A stretch of 64,000 nucleotides of DNA from Lysobacter lycopersici (GCF_007556775.1 NZ_CP041742.1:992001-1056000), one strand, 5' to 3'. Positions 19,601 to 28,351 are shown, numbered from the stretch's first letter. Notes: generated by a model not told the origin, from the sequence alone. Numbers and translations are program-made.

Positions 19601-20460
19601 ACGGAAGTCGCGGTGCCGTCCGCCAGCGGCGCGCCTTCGAGGCGCATGCCGTCGATCGCGACCGAAGCGGTGGCGGCGACCACGCGGTGCGCGCGCAGGT
19701 CCAGCCAGGTTTCGGCGCGACCCTGTCCGCGCGCGAGGCGCACGCCGGCGACGCGCAGCAGCGGCGACCACGCGGCGAAATCCGCCTTCTTCGCGGAAAC
19801 GTAGGCGCGTCCGTTGCCGTTGCCGCGACGGAAATCCAGCACGCCGAGCAGAGGCGACGCCTCGTCCCGCATCGTCGCGCGCACGCCGGCCTGCACGCGG
19901 TCGCCGCGCACCTGCAGGCGCAGGTCCACGCGTGGAAGAACGGCATCCACGCCCAGCGCCGGCGCGACGACATGCAACTTCGCACCGACCAGTTGCAATT
20001 CGCCGAGGCGTTCGAAAGTCGAAAACGGATCGCCGCCCTGTTTTTCGCCGGGCAGGCCGCGCACCTGCCAGCTGCCGTCGTCGCCGCGTTCGAGGGTGAG
20101 GTCGAGCCCGCGCACGCGCAACTCGGTGAACGAACGCCCCGGCAACAGGCCCGCGTATTGCGAGACGAGCACTTCCGCATCGCCGATCACCAGTGCTTGC
20201 GCGCCCGCACCGACGCGAAGGCGATCGAGGCGCAGCAGCGGGCCGCGTCGCGTCCATTCGGTTTCGACCTTGTCGAACGCGACCGGGCGCCCGGCACGCG
20301 CGCTCAACCATGCCGCGATGCGGTCCGGATGGCGCTCGGCCAGCGGCAGCAACTGGCTCATCGCGCCCGCGCCCAGCGCCATCGCCACCAGCAACGCGGC
20401 AATGCCGTAACCGAACCAGCGGCGCGCATGCCGCAGGCGCATGCGGAGCGGCGTGGTCAT
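16660..20460 (-). CDS. yhdP: AsmA-like phospholipid transport protein YhdP
   Basis: A 1266-residue inner-membrane-anchored periplasmic protein of the AsmA/YhdP family (TIGR02099), the same length as the E. coli protein. YhdP, with TamB and YdbH, forms a hydrophobic groove that moves phospholipids to the outer membrane. It starts with one membrane helix ([19 protein letters not shown]) and then long repeated beta-strand segments; the C-terminal region holds [18 protein letters not shown] and TETYD-like [12 protein letters not shown] patterns seen in YhdP. rng lies upstream and tldD downstream, the canonical gene order. Confidence 0.94.
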   Translation of the reverse strand: MTTPLRMRLRHARRWFGYGIAALLVAMALGAGAMSQLLPLAERHPDRIAAWLSARAGRPVAFDKVETEWTRRGPLLRLDRLRVGAGAQALVIGDAEVLVSQYAGLLPGRSFTELRVRGLDLTLERGDDGSWQVRGLPGEKQGGDPFSTFERLGELQLVGAKLHVVAPALGVDAVLPRVDLRLQVRGDRVQAGVRATMRDEASPLLGVLDFRRGNGNGRAYVSAKKADFAAWSPLLRVAGVRLARGQGRAETWLDLRAHRVVAATASVAIDGMRLEGAPLADGTATSVDLGRVEGLARWGSIDGGWRIDAPKLRVGTGANAQSLDGLLLAGGRRIAVRANAVDAGPLLAVAALSDRLAPGLRAWLSTARPQAHLRNVELAGVQGGALRARGRVEGFGFASSDGGPALTGLTGDVDGDANGMVFVPDPAKAVRFDWRKGFGVVHDIRLKGSIVGWREGAGWRFGTGSLAIDGDGYDASVRGDMWFQGDGTRPWIDLAAWIGDTSVSQAHKFWIHHLMSPATVRWLDDALQGGALHEARALVTGDLDDWPFRHHEGRFEARATLSNATIKFQPEWPALQNADMQVAFIDDGMDVQGKGTLGGVGVRELNADIESFGKARLRIDAKGGGDASQLLALLRESPLYKQQKDTFDALSASGLADVGFSLDIPFAEHQPAKIDGTVRLAGVRATDARWKLTFDDMRGSARYDQHGFDAEGLKAKHEGQPGLLSLRAGQGHVRAAGNAFEAELAASMDAEALIDRAPTFAWLKPYFDGRSQWTIGVALPEAQSASAPSSLQLRSNLVGTRMTLPAPLDKSAGDALATRIDAQLPLGEGEVAVAFGNRLALRARSSNVGTGVRVALGASSVADAPPANGLVASGRAPSLDALDWAVLSRAGDGGQGGLPLQRIDVTAAHLQLLGADFRNTRVQASPAAGGATAIQFDGDNLAGTLTIPRDDGATIAGKLQRFWWRGAAAAPSPNSDAASNEDVDPGKVPPLNLAFDDLRIGDAKFGSASVRTQPAPGALKLLQFQSRAAKQQIDASGEWSGRGAAARSRVDMQLASEDFGAFLNGFGFGGQLARGKGQARLQATWPGSPMGLKLAAFDGNLHIDARDGQLTEVEPGAGRVLGLLSIARLPQRLTLDFHDFFSKGFAFNTLKGDIALGNGQARSDNLRIDGPAAEINIRGVADMRSETYDQTVDVFPKAGNLLTAVGAIAGGPVGAAIGAAANMVLKKPLGQLAAKTYHVSGPWKQPKVDVVARSQAQSQPQAQPKD

Positions 20461-20601
20461 GGCGACGATCTACCGCAATGCGGCGCGTCGCGAGCGGCCG
20501 TCAGCGCGTGCACGCCGGAGCGCAGCAAGCGCAGTGCACATGACAGTGCATGAGCATTGCGAGCACCGCCGGGCGCGCGATCACGGCCGCGCAGTAGCGC
20601 C

Positions 20602-22095
20602 TCAGAGCAGGACCACATCGAACTGCTCCTGCAGATACTGCGCATCCGCCTGGAACCGGATCGACTTGCCGAGGAATTCCTCCAGCTCCGCGACCGCGGC
20701 CGATTCCTCGTCGGTGATGCGCGCGACCACTTTCGGCGAAGCAATCACCAGCAGCCGCGCGGCTTCGAACTGGCGCACCGCGCGCACGACTTCGCGGAAG
20801 ATCTCGTAGGTCACGGTTTCCGCGGTCTTGAGCATGCCGCGGCCGCCGCATTCGTGGCAGGGCTCGCTGAGCTGGCGCTGCAGCGAATCCACCGTGCGCT
20901 TGCGCGTCATCTCGACCAGGCCCAGCGGCGAGAAGTCGTAGACCGTCGTCTTGGCGTGGTCGCGGGCCAGCGATTTCTCCAGCGTGCGCAGCACCTGTCG
21001 CCGGTGTTCCGGATCGACCATGTCGATGAAGTCGATGATGATGATGCCGCCGAGGTTGCGCAGGCGCAGCTGGCGCGCGACCGATTGCGCCGCCTCGAGG
21101 TTGGTGCGGTAGACGGTTTCCTCGAGGTTGCGCTGGCCGACGAAGGAGCCGGTGTTGACGTCGACCGTGGTCATCGCCTCGGTCTGGTCGATGACGAGGT
21201 AGCCGCCGGACTTGAGCGGCACTTCCTTCTCCAGCGCGCGCTGGATCTCGTCCTCGACGCCATACAGGTCGAAGATCGCGCGCGAGCCGCTGTAGTGCTC
21301 GATTTTTTCCGCCAGCCCCGGCCCGCTCCAATCGGGCATGAACTGCGCCGCGAATGCACGCAGCTTCTCGCAGGTCTCGCGCGAATCGACCTTGACCTTC
21401 TCCACGTCGCGGCGCATCAGGTCGCGCACGGCGCGCAGCGGCAGCGACAGGTCCTCGTACACACGGGAACCAACCTTCGCCTCGCGCGAATCGCGTTCGA
21501 CCTGCTGCCAGGCGCGCTGCAGGTAGGCGATGTCCTCGGCCAGGGCTTCGGCCGGCTGGCCTTCCGCATTCGTGCGCACGATGTAGCCATGCCCGGCGTC
21601 GCCGGCGCTCGCGGTCACGATGCCCTTGAGCCGCGCGCGTTCGTCCTCGTCCTCGATGCGCGCGGAGACACCGACCACCTGCGTGTTCGGCAGCAGCACG
21701 AGGTAGCGCGAGGGAATGCTGATCTGGGTGGTGAGGCGCGCGCCCTTGCTGCCGATGGGATCCTTCACCACCTGCACCACGACCTCGCGGCCTTCGCGCG
21801 CGAGTTCGCCGATGGGGCGCGGCGGCGGCGCGGCCGCTTCCTCGCCGTCGACCGCGGGCACGTTCGCCGGCCGCACGATGTCGTTGGCGTGCAGGAACGC
21901 CGCGCGCTCCAGGCCGATGTCGACGAACGCGGCCTGCATGCCCGGCATCACCCGCTGCACCCGGCCCTTGTAGATGTTGCCGACCACGCCGCGGCTCCAG
22001 CCGCGCTCGATGTGCAGTTCCTGCAGCATGCCGTTCTCGACCACGGCGACGCGGGTCTCGCGCGGGGTGACGTTGACCAGGATCTCTTCAGACAT
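20602..22095 (-). CDS. rng: Ribonuclease G
   Basis: This is the single-strand-specific endoribonuclease that matures the 5' end of 16S rRNA and helps decay some mRNAs. It has 497 residues, near the E. coli length of 489. The S1 domain begins EILVNVTPRETRVAVVENG and includes GNIYKGRVQRVMPGMQAAFVDIG; the catalytic DNase I-like part holds VDVNTGSFVG and IIDFIDM with its metal-binding aspartates; CHECGGRG gives the zinc-link cysteines. The gene lies between yhdP and maf, its usual position. Confidence 0.97.
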   Translation of the reverse strand: MSEEILVNVTPRETRVAVVENGMLQELHIERGWSRGVVGNIYKGRVQRVMPGMQAAFVDIGLERAAFLHANDIVRPANVPAVDGEEAAAPPPRPIGELAREGREVVVQVVKDPIGSKGARLTTQISIPSRYLVLLPNTQVVGVSARIEDEDERARLKGIVTASAGDAGHGYIVRTNAEGQPAEALAEDIAYLQRAWQQVERDSREAKVGSRVYEDLSLPLRAVRDLMRRDVEKVKVDSRETCEKLRAFAAQFMPDWSGPGLAEKIEHYSGSRAIFDLYGVEDEIQRALEKEVPLKSGGYLVIDQTEAMTTVDVNTGSFVGQRNLEETVYRTNLEAAQSVARQLRLRNLGGIIIIDFIDMVDPEHRRQVLRTLEKSLARDHAKTTVYDFSPLGLVEMTRKRTVDSLQRQLSEPCHECGGRGMLKTAETVTYEIFREVVRAVRQFEAARLLVIASPKVVARITDEESAAVAELEEFLGKSIRFQADAQYLQEQFDVVLL

Positions 22096-22113
22096 GGCGA
22101 AAAGCTCCCGGAC

Positions 22114-22277
22114 GCGGATCGACGCGGATGCACGCGGATGAAGCAGGTTGTGAAAACGGCTTTTTCATCATTCTCGCCCTTGCCCTATCCGCCCTTTTCG
22201 CTTTTATCCGTGGCCAATGCCCTTTGCTTGCTCACGAGACGCCGAATCCGCGCAGCAGCTTCGAGGTGTCGCACACG
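22114..22277. repeat. Tandem repeat unit A with a maf 3'-end relic
   Basis: First of two adjacent direct copies of about 160 bases. It opens with CGCGGAT iterations and a TTGTGAAAACGGCTTTTTC block and ends with a sequence that on the minus strand still reads like the Maf C-terminus (CDTSKLLRGFGVS then stop, 22232-22277). The copies differ at many positions, so the duplication is not recent. Confidence 0.75.
22232..22277 (-). pseudogene. Relic of the maf C-terminal coding end
   Basis: About 46 bases whose minus-strand translation is VCDTSKLLRGFGVS plus stop, matching the intact Maf end [14 protein letters not shown] plus stop. It has no start and is part of a duplicated segment, so it is a non-coding remnant. 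Confidence 0.7.
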
Positions 22278-22297
22278 GTTGGAAAAAGCCCATGGCC

Positions 22298-22456
22298 GCG
22301 GATCGACGCGGATGCACGCGGATGAAGCGGGTTGTGGAAACGGCTTTTTCATTTTTCCTGCTTTATCCGCGTTTTCCGCTTTTATCCGCGTCCAATGCCC
22401 TTGGTGCATTCACGACACGCCGAACTCACGCAGCAATTTCTTGGTGTCGTGCAACG
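22298..22456. repeat. Tandem repeat unit B, running into maf
   Basis: Second copy of the duplicated segment. It shares the CGCGGAT iterations and the ACGGCTTTTTC block with unit A, and its last 47 bases are the genuine 3' end of maf. Iterated CGCGGAT sequence is a common intergenic repeat in Xanthomonadaceae (established knowledge) and often yields spurious short reading frames. Confidence 0.75.
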
Positions 22457-22976
22457 GCAGGCCCATCACCCCGCTGTAACTGCCGGACAAGTGTTCGATG
22501 TGCGCCTCGAACCGGCCCTGGATCGCGTAGGCACCGGCCTTGCCTTCCCATTCGCCGCTGGCGAGGTAGCGCGCGATGTCGGCGTCAGACATGGCGGCGA
22601 CGCGCACCTGCGAGTTCGACACCGCCTGCGCTTCGCGCCCGGCCGACACCAGCGACACCGCGGTGATCACTTCATGGCTGCGCCCGGACAGGCGGCGCAG
22701 CATGTCCGCGGCATGCGCCTGGTCGCGCGGCTTGCCGAAGACTTCTCCATCGAGCACGACCTCGGTATCGGCGCCGAGCACCACCGCGTTCGGCACCGCG
22801 ACGACTTCGAGCAGGCCCGCGCCGGCTTTTTCCCGCGCGACCCGGCGCACGTAGTCCGCGGCCGCTTCGCCCGGACCGCGCACTTCGTCCACGTCGAGGT
22901 CGAGCAGGCGGAATTCGACCCCAAGCTGGCCGAGCAACTGGCGGCGACGGGGTGATTGCGAGGCGAGATACAGCAT
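22410..22976 (-). CDS. maf: Maf family nucleotide pyrophosphatase (YhdE type)
   Basis: A house-cleaning enzyme that hydrolyses dTTP/UTP and modified nucleotides to monophosphates. The 188-residue product starts [19 protein letters not shown], the Maf nucleotide-binding loop, and carries VVLGADTEV and [13 protein letters not shown]. The latter pattern fits the YhdE (dTTP/UTP) subgroup better than the YceF subgroup. ATG 22976 is chosen over an earlier in-frame start because family members begin at this position. Its 3' end is partly duplicated downstream. Confidence 0.95.
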   Translation of the reverse strand: MLYLASQSPRRRQLLGQLGVEFRLLDLDVDEVRGPGEAAADYVRRVAREKAGAGLLEVVAVPNAVVLGADTEVVLDGEVFGKPRDQAHAADMLRRLSGRSHEVITAVSLVSAGREAQAVSNSQVRVAAMSDADIARYLASGEWEGKAGAYAIQGRFEAHIEHLSGSYSGVMGLPLHDTKKLLREFGVS

Positions 22977-23113
22977 CCGTGCAAGGATAACCCGCGCTTG
23001 AATGCGCTCCGCGTGCGCCGCCGCACACAACCCCGTCGTGGCTCACCGCGCGTTCACCCCATCTTGAACAGCCTGTCCCGAACACCCTTCCCCGCCACCC
23101 GCCGGAGATCGAC

Positions 23114-23854
23114 ATGTCCCGCCCCATCCTTCGCCCGCTCCTGCTTTCCACCCTCATCGCCTTCGGAACGACCATGACCGCCTGCGCCCAGACCCAGCCC
23201 GCCACCGGTTACGCCATTCCCGCCGACGGCACCCTGCTCTCCGTCTCCGCGTCCGCGGACGTCAAGCACGCCCCGGACGTCGCCACCGTGTCCGCCGGCG
23301 TCGTCACCCAGGCCGCGGACGCCAATGCGGCGATGCGCGCCAATGCCGCGCAGATGCAGAAGGTGATGGCCGCGATCCGCGCCGCCGGCATCGCCGACAA
23401 GGACATCCAGACCAGCGGCGTCAACCTCAATCCGAACTACAAATACGCCGAGAACCAGCCGCCGACGATCACCGGCTACCAGGCCAGCAACACCGTGAAC
23501 CTCAAGGTCCGCGACCTGGCCAGGCTCGGCCAGGTGCTCGACGCGCTGGTCGCCAGCGGCGCCAACCAGGTCAACGGCCCGAGTTTCGAAATCGACCAGC
23601 CGGACGCGGTGCAGGACGAGGCGCGCCGCGCAGCGCTCGACAAGGCCCATGCGCGCGCCGCGATGTATGCGAAGTCGCTGGGCCTGCAGGTGCGGCGCAT
23701 CGTCAGCATCAGCGAAGGCGGCGGTTTCAGCCCGCCAATGCCGATGCCGATGGTACGGATGGCGGCGATGGCGAAGGATGCCGGCACCGAAGTGTCGCCG
23801 GGCGAGAACACCGTCAGCGCCAGCGTCGACGTGGTGTTCGAACTCGGCAAGTAA
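23114..23854 (+). CDS. Exported SIMPL-domain protein (DUF541/YggE-like)
   Basis: A 246-residue protein with an N-terminal signal peptide (LLLSTLIAFGTTMTACA) and a SIMPL domain: ISVSASADVKHAPDVATVSAGV-like opening (LSVSASADVKHAPD), then NLNPNYKY, GYQASNTVNLKVRDL and ARAAMYAKSLGLQ. YggE-type proteins are periplasmic and linked to oxidative-stress tolerance, though the biochemical role is unclear. A GGAG ribosome site precedes the ATG. The gene is divergent from maf and is followed by a strong hairpin. Confidence 0.92.
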   Translation: MSRPILRPLLLSTLIAFGTTMTACAQTQPATGYAIPADGTLLSVSASADVKHAPDVATVSAGVVTQAADANAAMRANAAQMQKVMAAIRAAGIADKDIQTSGVNLNPNYKYAENQPPTITGYQASNTVNLKVRDLARLGQVLDALVASGANQVNGPSFEIDQPDAVQDEARRAALDKAHARAAMYAKSLGLQVRRIVSISEGGGFSPPMPMPMVRMAAMAKDAGTEVSPGENTVSASVDVVFELGK

Positions 23855-23878
23855 GCCGTCCCGCATTGCGCACCATAC

Positions 23879-23904
23879 AGACGCCCCGGCTTGCCGGGGC
23901 GTCT
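23879..23904 (+). terminator. Hairpin after the SIMPL gene
   Basis: An 11-bp perfect stem (AGACGCCCCGG with CCGGGGCGTCT) and a 4-base loop, 24 bases after the stop codon. There is no T-run, so termination may need Rho or the hairpin may protect the 3' end. Confidence 0.6.
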
Positions 23905-24086
23905 GCCATTCGTCGATCCCGGATACCGTTCGTCCGCGACCATGGCGCCATCACTTCCCTTGCACACCGACCCGGCGCAGCGTGGTGTCGACGGCGATCA
24001 GGCGGCGCGGGGGGCGCGGCTTCGATCAACCCCGACCGCCGCCCTCGAGCGTTTGTCTCCCGCAGGCAACCGACAGGAGGTGGATC

Positions 24087-24758
24087 ATGGTGCTGGTTCG
24101 CAATGCCCAACCGTTCGCAAGCACGTGGCACGTGCACCCCGATTTCCGCCGGATCGCGGCCTATGCCGGCGCCATCGCCCTCAACCTCGCCTTGTTGATG
24201 TTGGTGAGCCTGCCGATGCAGGGCGGGCCGGCGCTCGTGCCGGCGCGTGCCCCCGAAGTGATCACGCAGGTCGTCGACCTCAACAAGCCGAAGCCGAAAC
24301 CGGAGGTCGTCCAGGTCGTGCCGCATGTGCCGATTCGCCCGCAGGTACCGATCGAACGCCAGCATCCGCAGGTGCAGGCACCGCCGGTCGACGCTCCGGT
24401 GCTGGTGGACAACGGCAGCGAAGCCTACATCCCGCCCGATACCACGCCCATCGAAACGACGCCGGTCGCCACCGGCCCGATCACCGGCATGAGCCTGGAA
24501 TATGCGTCCGCGCCAGCGCCGAACTATCCGCGCGACGCATTGCGCGCGGGCATCACCGGCACGGTACTGCTGGAGGTGCTGGTCGATGTCGATGGCAGCC
24601 CGCTGAAAGTGGCGATCCACCGCAGCAGTGGCAACCGAGAGCTCGACCGCGCCGCGCAGCAACAGGTGCAGAAGCACTGGCGCTTCCGCCCGGCCAGCCG
24701 CAATGGCGTGGCGGTGCAGGCGATCGGCATCGTTCCGATCGATTTCAAGTTGAACTGA
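24087..24758 (+). CDS. TonB-like energy transducer protein
   Basis: A 223-residue protein with the TonB layout: a short cytosolic end, one membrane helix (about residues 26-45, AYAGAIALNLALLMLVSLP), a proline-rich spacer (KPKPKPEV then PHVPIRPQVPI) and a C-terminal TonB_C domain (APNYPRDALRAGITGTVLL, LDRAAQQQVQKHWRFRPA). Such proteins couple the proton motive force to outer-membrane receptors. No exbB or exbD lies alongside, so it probably borrows a distant motor or has a dedicated role. The AGGAGGTGG site before the ATG is near perfect. Confidence 0.92.
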   Translation: MVLVRNAQPFASTWHVHPDFRRIAAYAGAIALNLALLMLVSLPMQGGPALVPARAPEVITQVVDLNKPKPKPEVVQVVPHVPIRPQVPIERQHPQVQAPPVDAPVLVDNGSEAYIPPDTTPIETTPVATGPITGMSLEYASAPAPNYPRDALRAGITGTVLLEVLVDVDGSPLKVAIHRSSGNRELDRAAQQQVQKHWRFRPASRNGVAVQAIGIVPIDFKLN

Positions 24759-24773
24759 TCGACCATCGAATCG

Positions 24774-24801
24774 CATCGGCACCGCAACCGCGGTGCCGAT
24801 G
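24774..24801. terminator. Bidirectional hairpin between convergent genes
   Basis: A perfect 12-bp stem (CATCGGCACCGC with GCGGTGCCGATG) and a 4-base loop lies between the TonB-like gene and the convergent gene at 24818. Only a short T stretch follows, so efficiency is uncertain. Confidence 0.65.
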
Positions 24802-24817
24802 TCGTTTCAGGCAATGG

Positions 24818-25579
24818 TCAGAGAACCGTGCCGGCGACGGCGGTGCGCAGTTGCATGGCGGAAACCGCCGCCACCAGTCCTTCGCTGTCACCACCTGTGT
24901 CGGGAAGTTGAGCCGACATGCATGCCTTGGACATGCAAATCTTGATCGGCAAATTCCCGCTACCTCCGATCGGCTGACCGTCCACCCACTCCATCTCTGC
25001 AGTAAATCCCTTGACAGTGGCCAGTACGGCTCTCTGCATGTTCCTATCGATTTTCCCGCCGAACCTACGCCCGCCAAATCCTTTCGCGTCCACGACGCTT
25101 GCATCGGTCACCTTTCCGTCCGGACCGAATTCGATGTGCAGGTTCAACCAACCTTCGCTGAGGCTCGCCGGATTGGCGAATAACGGCGAAAGGGAATGGT
25201 TCTTCACATAGAAGCCGGTGGACGCGGATTTGACGAGGATCCGCATTCCACCCGCCCCGTCATCTGCCGCGGTCGCGGACACGAATAAGTGCGTCTTCCC
25301 CGAAACCGGCACGCCATCCTTCATCGGAGGGGTGAATTCCCATGTTTCGATTCGTTCTCGCAGCCGTGTCTTGATGGTATCGGCGAGACTTCCGGGCGTG
25401 CCGTCGTCGTCGAATCGGAGAAGTGGTTCTACTTCCACCACACGCGCCTTGCCGGCCGCATCGACGTCGACCCAGGCACCGGCACCGAATTCGACGGACG
25501 TCGGTTCCGCGGATTTTGCAGCCTGCCCCGACAACGGCCATGCGAGCAGTATTCCAAGACACAAGGCGATCCGACGCAT
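24818..25579 (-). CDS. Exported protein with TonB_C-like segments
   Basis: A 253-residue protein with a signal peptide (CLGILLAWPLSGQAA). Two segments look like the TonB C-terminal fold: AWVDVDAAGKARVVEVEPL with IETWEFTPPMKDGVPVSG, and NLHIEFGPDGKVTDASVVDA with VLATVKGFTAEMEWVDGQP. There is no membrane helix beyond the signal peptide, so it is unlikely to transduce energy. Proteins with free TonB_C domains are common in this family of bacteria, and their role is not established. It converges on the TonB-like gene and its GC is lower than average. Confidence 0.75.
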   Translation of the reverse strand: MRRIALCLGILLAWPLSGQAAKSAEPTSVEFGAGAWVDVDAAGKARVVEVEPLLRFDDDGTPGSLADTIKTRLRERIETWEFTPPMKDGVPVSGKTHLFVSATAADDGAGGMRILVKSASTGFYVKNHSLSPLFANPASLSEGWLNLHIEFGPDGKVTDASVVDAKGFGGRRFGGKIDRNMQRAVLATVKGFTAEMEWVDGQPIGGSGNLPIKICMSKACMSAQLPDTGGDSEGLVAAVSAMQLRTAVAGTVL

Positions 25580-25619
25580 GACGATTTCCCCCGAAAGTTC
25601 CGGCGAGGATACGGCAGCT

Positions 25620-26090
25620 TCAGGCCCGGTGGTACGGATGGTTCGCCAGCATCGACGCCGCGCGATACAGCTGTTCCGCGACCAGCAGCCGCACCAGCAT
25701 GTGCGGCAGTGTCAGCGCCCCGAGCGACCATTGCTCGTCGGCACGCTGCAGCACCTCCGGCGCGTGCCCTTCCGGCCCGCCGATCAGGAACGCGAGGTCG
25801 CGGCCCTGCCCGCGCCAGTGTTCTAGCCGCTGCGAAAGCTGTTCCGAACTCCATTCGCGGCCGCGGCCGTCGAGCGCGACGACGAGTCCGTTCTTCGGCA
25901 ACGCGGCGAGCACGCGCGTGCCTTCATCGTGCGTCGCACGCACCGCATCGCGGCCCTTGCCGCGCAGGCCGGGCTCGATTTCGACGAGTTCCAGCGGAAG
26001 CCAGTGCGACAGGCGCTGGCGGTATTCGGCGAAGCCCTGCGCGACCCAGGCCGGTGCGCGTTCGCCGACGGCGATCAGGCGGGCTTTCAT
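25620..26090 (-). CDS. rlmH: 23S rRNA pseudouridine-1915 N3-methyltransferase
   Basis: RlmH is a SPOUT-class methyltransferase that methylates pseudouridine 1915 in helix 69 of assembled ribosomes. The product is 156 residues, matching the family. It contains LVVALDGRGREWSSEQLSQ, FLIGGPEGH and LTLPHMLVRLLVAEQLYRA, the knot region and C-terminal helix of RlmH. The ribosome site AGGAT for this gene lies in the terminal repeat of the intergenic element at 26095-26196. rsfS is upstream, the standard pair. Confidence 0.97.
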   Translation of the reverse strand: MKARLIAVGERAPAWVAQGFAEYRQRLSHWLPLELVEIEPGLRGKGRDAVRATHDEGTRVLAALPKNGLVVALDGRGREWSSEQLSQRLEHWRGQGRDLAFLIGGPEGHAPEVLQRADEQWSLGALTLPHMLVRLLVAEQLYRAASMLANHPYHRA

Positions 26091-26094
26091 CGAA

Positions 26095-26196
26095 TTGTCA
26101 TCCTGACCCCGGACTTGATCCGGGGGAAGGACCTGCTTTTCGACTTGCGATGAAACATGGTCGGAAGCAGGTTCTTCGCTTCGCTCAGAATGACAA
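26095..26196. repeat. MITE-like element with terminal inverted repeats
   Basis: A 102-base element bounded by TTGTCATCCTGA (26095-26106) and TCAGAATGACAA (26185-26196), inverted repeats with one mismatch. Inside are two more palindromes: CCCCGGA/TCCGGGG, and ACCTGCTT/AAGCAGGT. It fills the gap between rsfS and rlmH almost exactly. Elements with TGTCATCCTGA ends are common in proteobacterial intergenic DNA. No coding capacity was seen. Confidence 0.8.
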
Positions 26197-26197
26197 C

Positions 26198-26617
26198 TTA
26201 CAGCGAAGACTCGGAGTCGCTTTCGCCGACGTATTCCGGAGGTTGATCGCCAACGGTCCAGAGGCGTTCGAGCGCATAGAACTCGCGGACGCGCGGCAGC
26301 ATCACGTGGACCACCACGTCGCCGAGGTCGACCAGCACCCATTCGGCTTCGCGCTCGCCTTCCACGCCCAGCGGCTGCACGTCGAGCTTCTTCGCGAACT
26401 TCACCACCTCGTCGGCGATCGACTTCACGTGCCGGGTCGAAGTGCCCGAGGCGACGACCATGAAATCGCAGACGCTGCTCTTGCCGCGCACATCGATCTC
26501 GACGACATCCTTGGCCTTGAGTTCCTCGACGGCCGCATGCACGGTTTTCAGCAGGGCTTCGGCCGACGGCGGCGGATTGGGAAGGCGGGTCTTGATGACC
26601 TGGGCGGGACTGGTCAA
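26198..26617 (-). CDS. rsfS: Ribosome silencing factor RsfS
   Basis: RsfS binds uL14 on the 50S subunit and blocks subunit joining in stationary phase. The product contains LLKTVHAAVEELKAKDVVEID, SVCDFMVVASGTSTRHVKSIADEV and EWVLVDLGDVVVHVM, the RsfS core. A TTG at 26617 is chosen as start because no ATG is in frame upstream of the conserved part; it gives 139 residues with a short N-terminal extension (TSPAQVIKTRLP). The stop falls just outside the intergenic repeat. nadD is upstream. Confidence 0.92.
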   Translation of the reverse strand: MTSPAQVIKTRLPNPPPSAEALLKTVHAAVEELKAKDVVEIDVRGKSSVCDFMVVASGTSTRHVKSIADEVVKFAKKLDVQPLGVEGEREAEWVLVDLGDVVVHVMLPRVREFYALERLWTVGDQPPEYVGESDSESSL

Positions 26618-26651
26618 GGGTGCGGGGCTCGGCGTGCGGGGAACGGGGCAA

Positions 26652-27311
26652 TTATAGCGAAGCGCCGATGACAGCCCCGTACAACCGGTTTTCGACGATG
26701 TAACCGGCCACGGCAGGCGGCACCAGCGCCTGCCAGTCCGCGCCGGCAGCGATGCGGCGGCGCACCTCGCTGGCGGACTCGGGCCGCAGCGGCTGGTCGA
26801 GGCGCAGGACCAGGCCGTTGGCAAGGCGATGCAGCTCGTCGGGCGCCTGCGCCCAGCGGCCCGCGGTCGCTTTGGCGAGCGCATCGGGCAGCGTCGACGG
26901 GTCGAAACCGCTTCCGCCGCGTTCGGCGACCACGACGTGGGCAAGGTCGAACAGCGAACGCCATTCCTTCCACGTCTGCAGCGACAGGAAGCTGTCCGCG
27001 CCGACGAGGATCGCCAACGGCCGATCGCCGACGCGCGCCGCACGCAGCAGGCGCAGCGTGTCGACCGTGTACGAAGGCCCGTCGCGTTCGAGCTCGCAGG
27101 CCTCGATGCCGAGTCCGGGTTCGCCATCGATCGCAAGTTCCAGCATCGCCAGTCGTTGCCGCGCATCGGCGTGCAGCGGCCCTTTGTGCGGCGGATCCGC
27201 TGCCGGCATCAGCCGCACCTGCGCCGCGGCCGCGTCGCGCGCGTTGCGCGCCACCGCGAGGTGGCCGAGATGCACCGGATCGAAACTGCCGCCGTAGAGG
27301 ATTTCGAGCAT
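26652..27311 (-). CDS. nadD: Nicotinate-nucleotide adenylyltransferase
   Basis: The enzyme makes deamido-NAD from nicotinate mononucleotide and ATP. The product is 219 residues. It begins MLEILYGGSFDPVHLGHL, the nucleotidyltransferase GxFxPxHxGH motif, with PPHKGPLHADARQRLAML and the C-terminal SASEVRRRIAAG (an ISSTxIR-like motif). The gene starts five bases after the holA stop, so the two are probably co-translated. rsfS follows. Confidence 0.97.
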   Translation of the reverse strand: MLEILYGGSFDPVHLGHLAVARNARDAAAAQVRLMPAADPPHKGPLHADARQRLAMLELAIDGEPGLGIEACELERDGPSYTVDTLRLLRAARVGDRPLAILVGADSFLSLQTWKEWRSLFDLAHVVVAERGGSGFDPSTLPDALAKATAGRWAQAPDELHRLANGLVLRLDQPLRPESASEVRRRIAAGADWQALVPPAVAGYIVENRLYGAVIGASL

Positions 27312-27316
27312 CGCGC

Positions 27317-28351
27317 TCAGGCCGCGAGCATGCGCCGCGCCTTCGCGTCCGCGACCGCGAGCAGCAGGCGTTCGAGCTGGCGCCAGGCATCGCCCGGCGC
27401 GCGGCCCTTGGCGATGCGGTCCACGCGCCCGGCCTCGGCGACGAAGCGTTCCCACTGCGCCGCATCGTGGCGCGACAGCGCGCGCGTGTACGCCGCCTGT
27501 TTCGAATCCCAGACGCGTTGTGCGCGGAATTCCGCGGCGAGGTTGCCGCCGCGCGCCTTGGTCTGCGCCAGCGCGGCGGCGCGCTGCAGTTCCATCGTCA
27601 CCATGCCCATCAGCGCGGGCACCGCCTCGCCCTCGGCCTGCAGCCCGGCGAGCATGCGCGCGACCTGCGCGGGCTTGCCGTTCAACGCGGCATCGACCAG
27701 CCCGAACACGTCGTAGCGCGCGGATTCGGCGATCAGCTGTTCCATGCGCGCGGCGTCGAGCGGGCGGCCGTCGTCGAGCAGCGCGAGCTTGTCCACTTCC
27801 TGCGCCGCGGCGAGCAGGTTGCCCTGCACGCGTTCGGCCAGCAGCTGCACCGCGCCGGCGTCGGCACGCAGGCCGCGTGCGCGCAGGCGTCGTTCCAGCC
27901 AGTTCGGCAGTTCGTGCGCGCGCACCTCGCGTACTTCGACGAAATGCCCGGTGCGCGAAACCGCTTCGCTCCACTTGCCGCCGTGCTGGCGGCTCCATGC
28001 GCCGGCGAGCACCAGCAGGGTCACGTCCGGTGGCGGGTTCGCGCAGAACCCGGCGATGAGTTCGGCGCCTTCCTTGCCGGGCTTGCCGGTGGGCAACTGC
28101 AGTTCCAGCAGGCGTTTCGCGGAGAACAGGCTGGGTGCATTGATCTGCGAAGCGAGCGCGTTCCAGTCGAAACCGCGGGCATCGGCCTCGAAGGTCTCGC
28201 GTTCGGAACAGCCCTGCTCACGCGCCGCGGCACGCACCGCATCGGCGGCTTCCAGCACCAGCAGGGATTCCGCGCCGGCGATCAGGTAGGCCGGGCGCAG
28301 CGGTTCGCCCGCGAGGCGCGCGGGCAATGCGTCCGGCGCGAGCGTCGGCAT
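27317..28351 (-). CDS. holA: DNA polymerase III subunit delta
   Basis: HolA is the delta wrench of the clamp loader that opens the beta sliding clamp. It has 344 residues, one more than the E. coli protein. Recognisable parts are RPAYLIAGAESLLVLEAADAV, APSLFSAKRLLELQLP, LLVLAGAWSRQ and LLAAAQEVDKLALL. The start MPTLAPDALPARLAG fits the family; longer in-frame extensions run into lptE and are low-complexity Arg/Pro. It sits in the leuS-lptE-holA-nadD order. Confidence 0.96.
   Translation of the reverse strand: MPTLAPDALPARLAGEPLRPAYLIAGAESLLVLEAADAVRAAAREQGCSERETFEADARGFDWNALASQINAPSLFSAKRLLELQLPTGKPGKEGAELIAGFCANPPPDVTLLVLAGAWSRQHGGKWSEAVSRTGHFVEVREVRAHELPNWLERRLRARGLRADAGAVQLLAERVQGNLLAAAQEVDKLALLDDGRPLDAARMEQLIAESARYDVFGLVDAALNGKPAQVARMLAGLQAEGEAVPALMGMVTMELQRAAALAQTKARGGNLAAEFRAQRVWDSKQAAYTRALSRHDAAQWERFVAEAGRVDRIAKGRAPGDAWRQLERLLLAVADAKARRMLAA

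Noticed and set aside
22114-22340. CGCGGAT iterations as a CRISPR array
   Set aside because: The units are seven to nine bases with no regular spacers and no cas genes; they are intergenic repeats.
22128-22340. Short plus-strand reading frames through the CGCGGAT repeats
   Set aside because: They code for spurious peptides such as RGSTRMHADE, known by-products of this repeat type.
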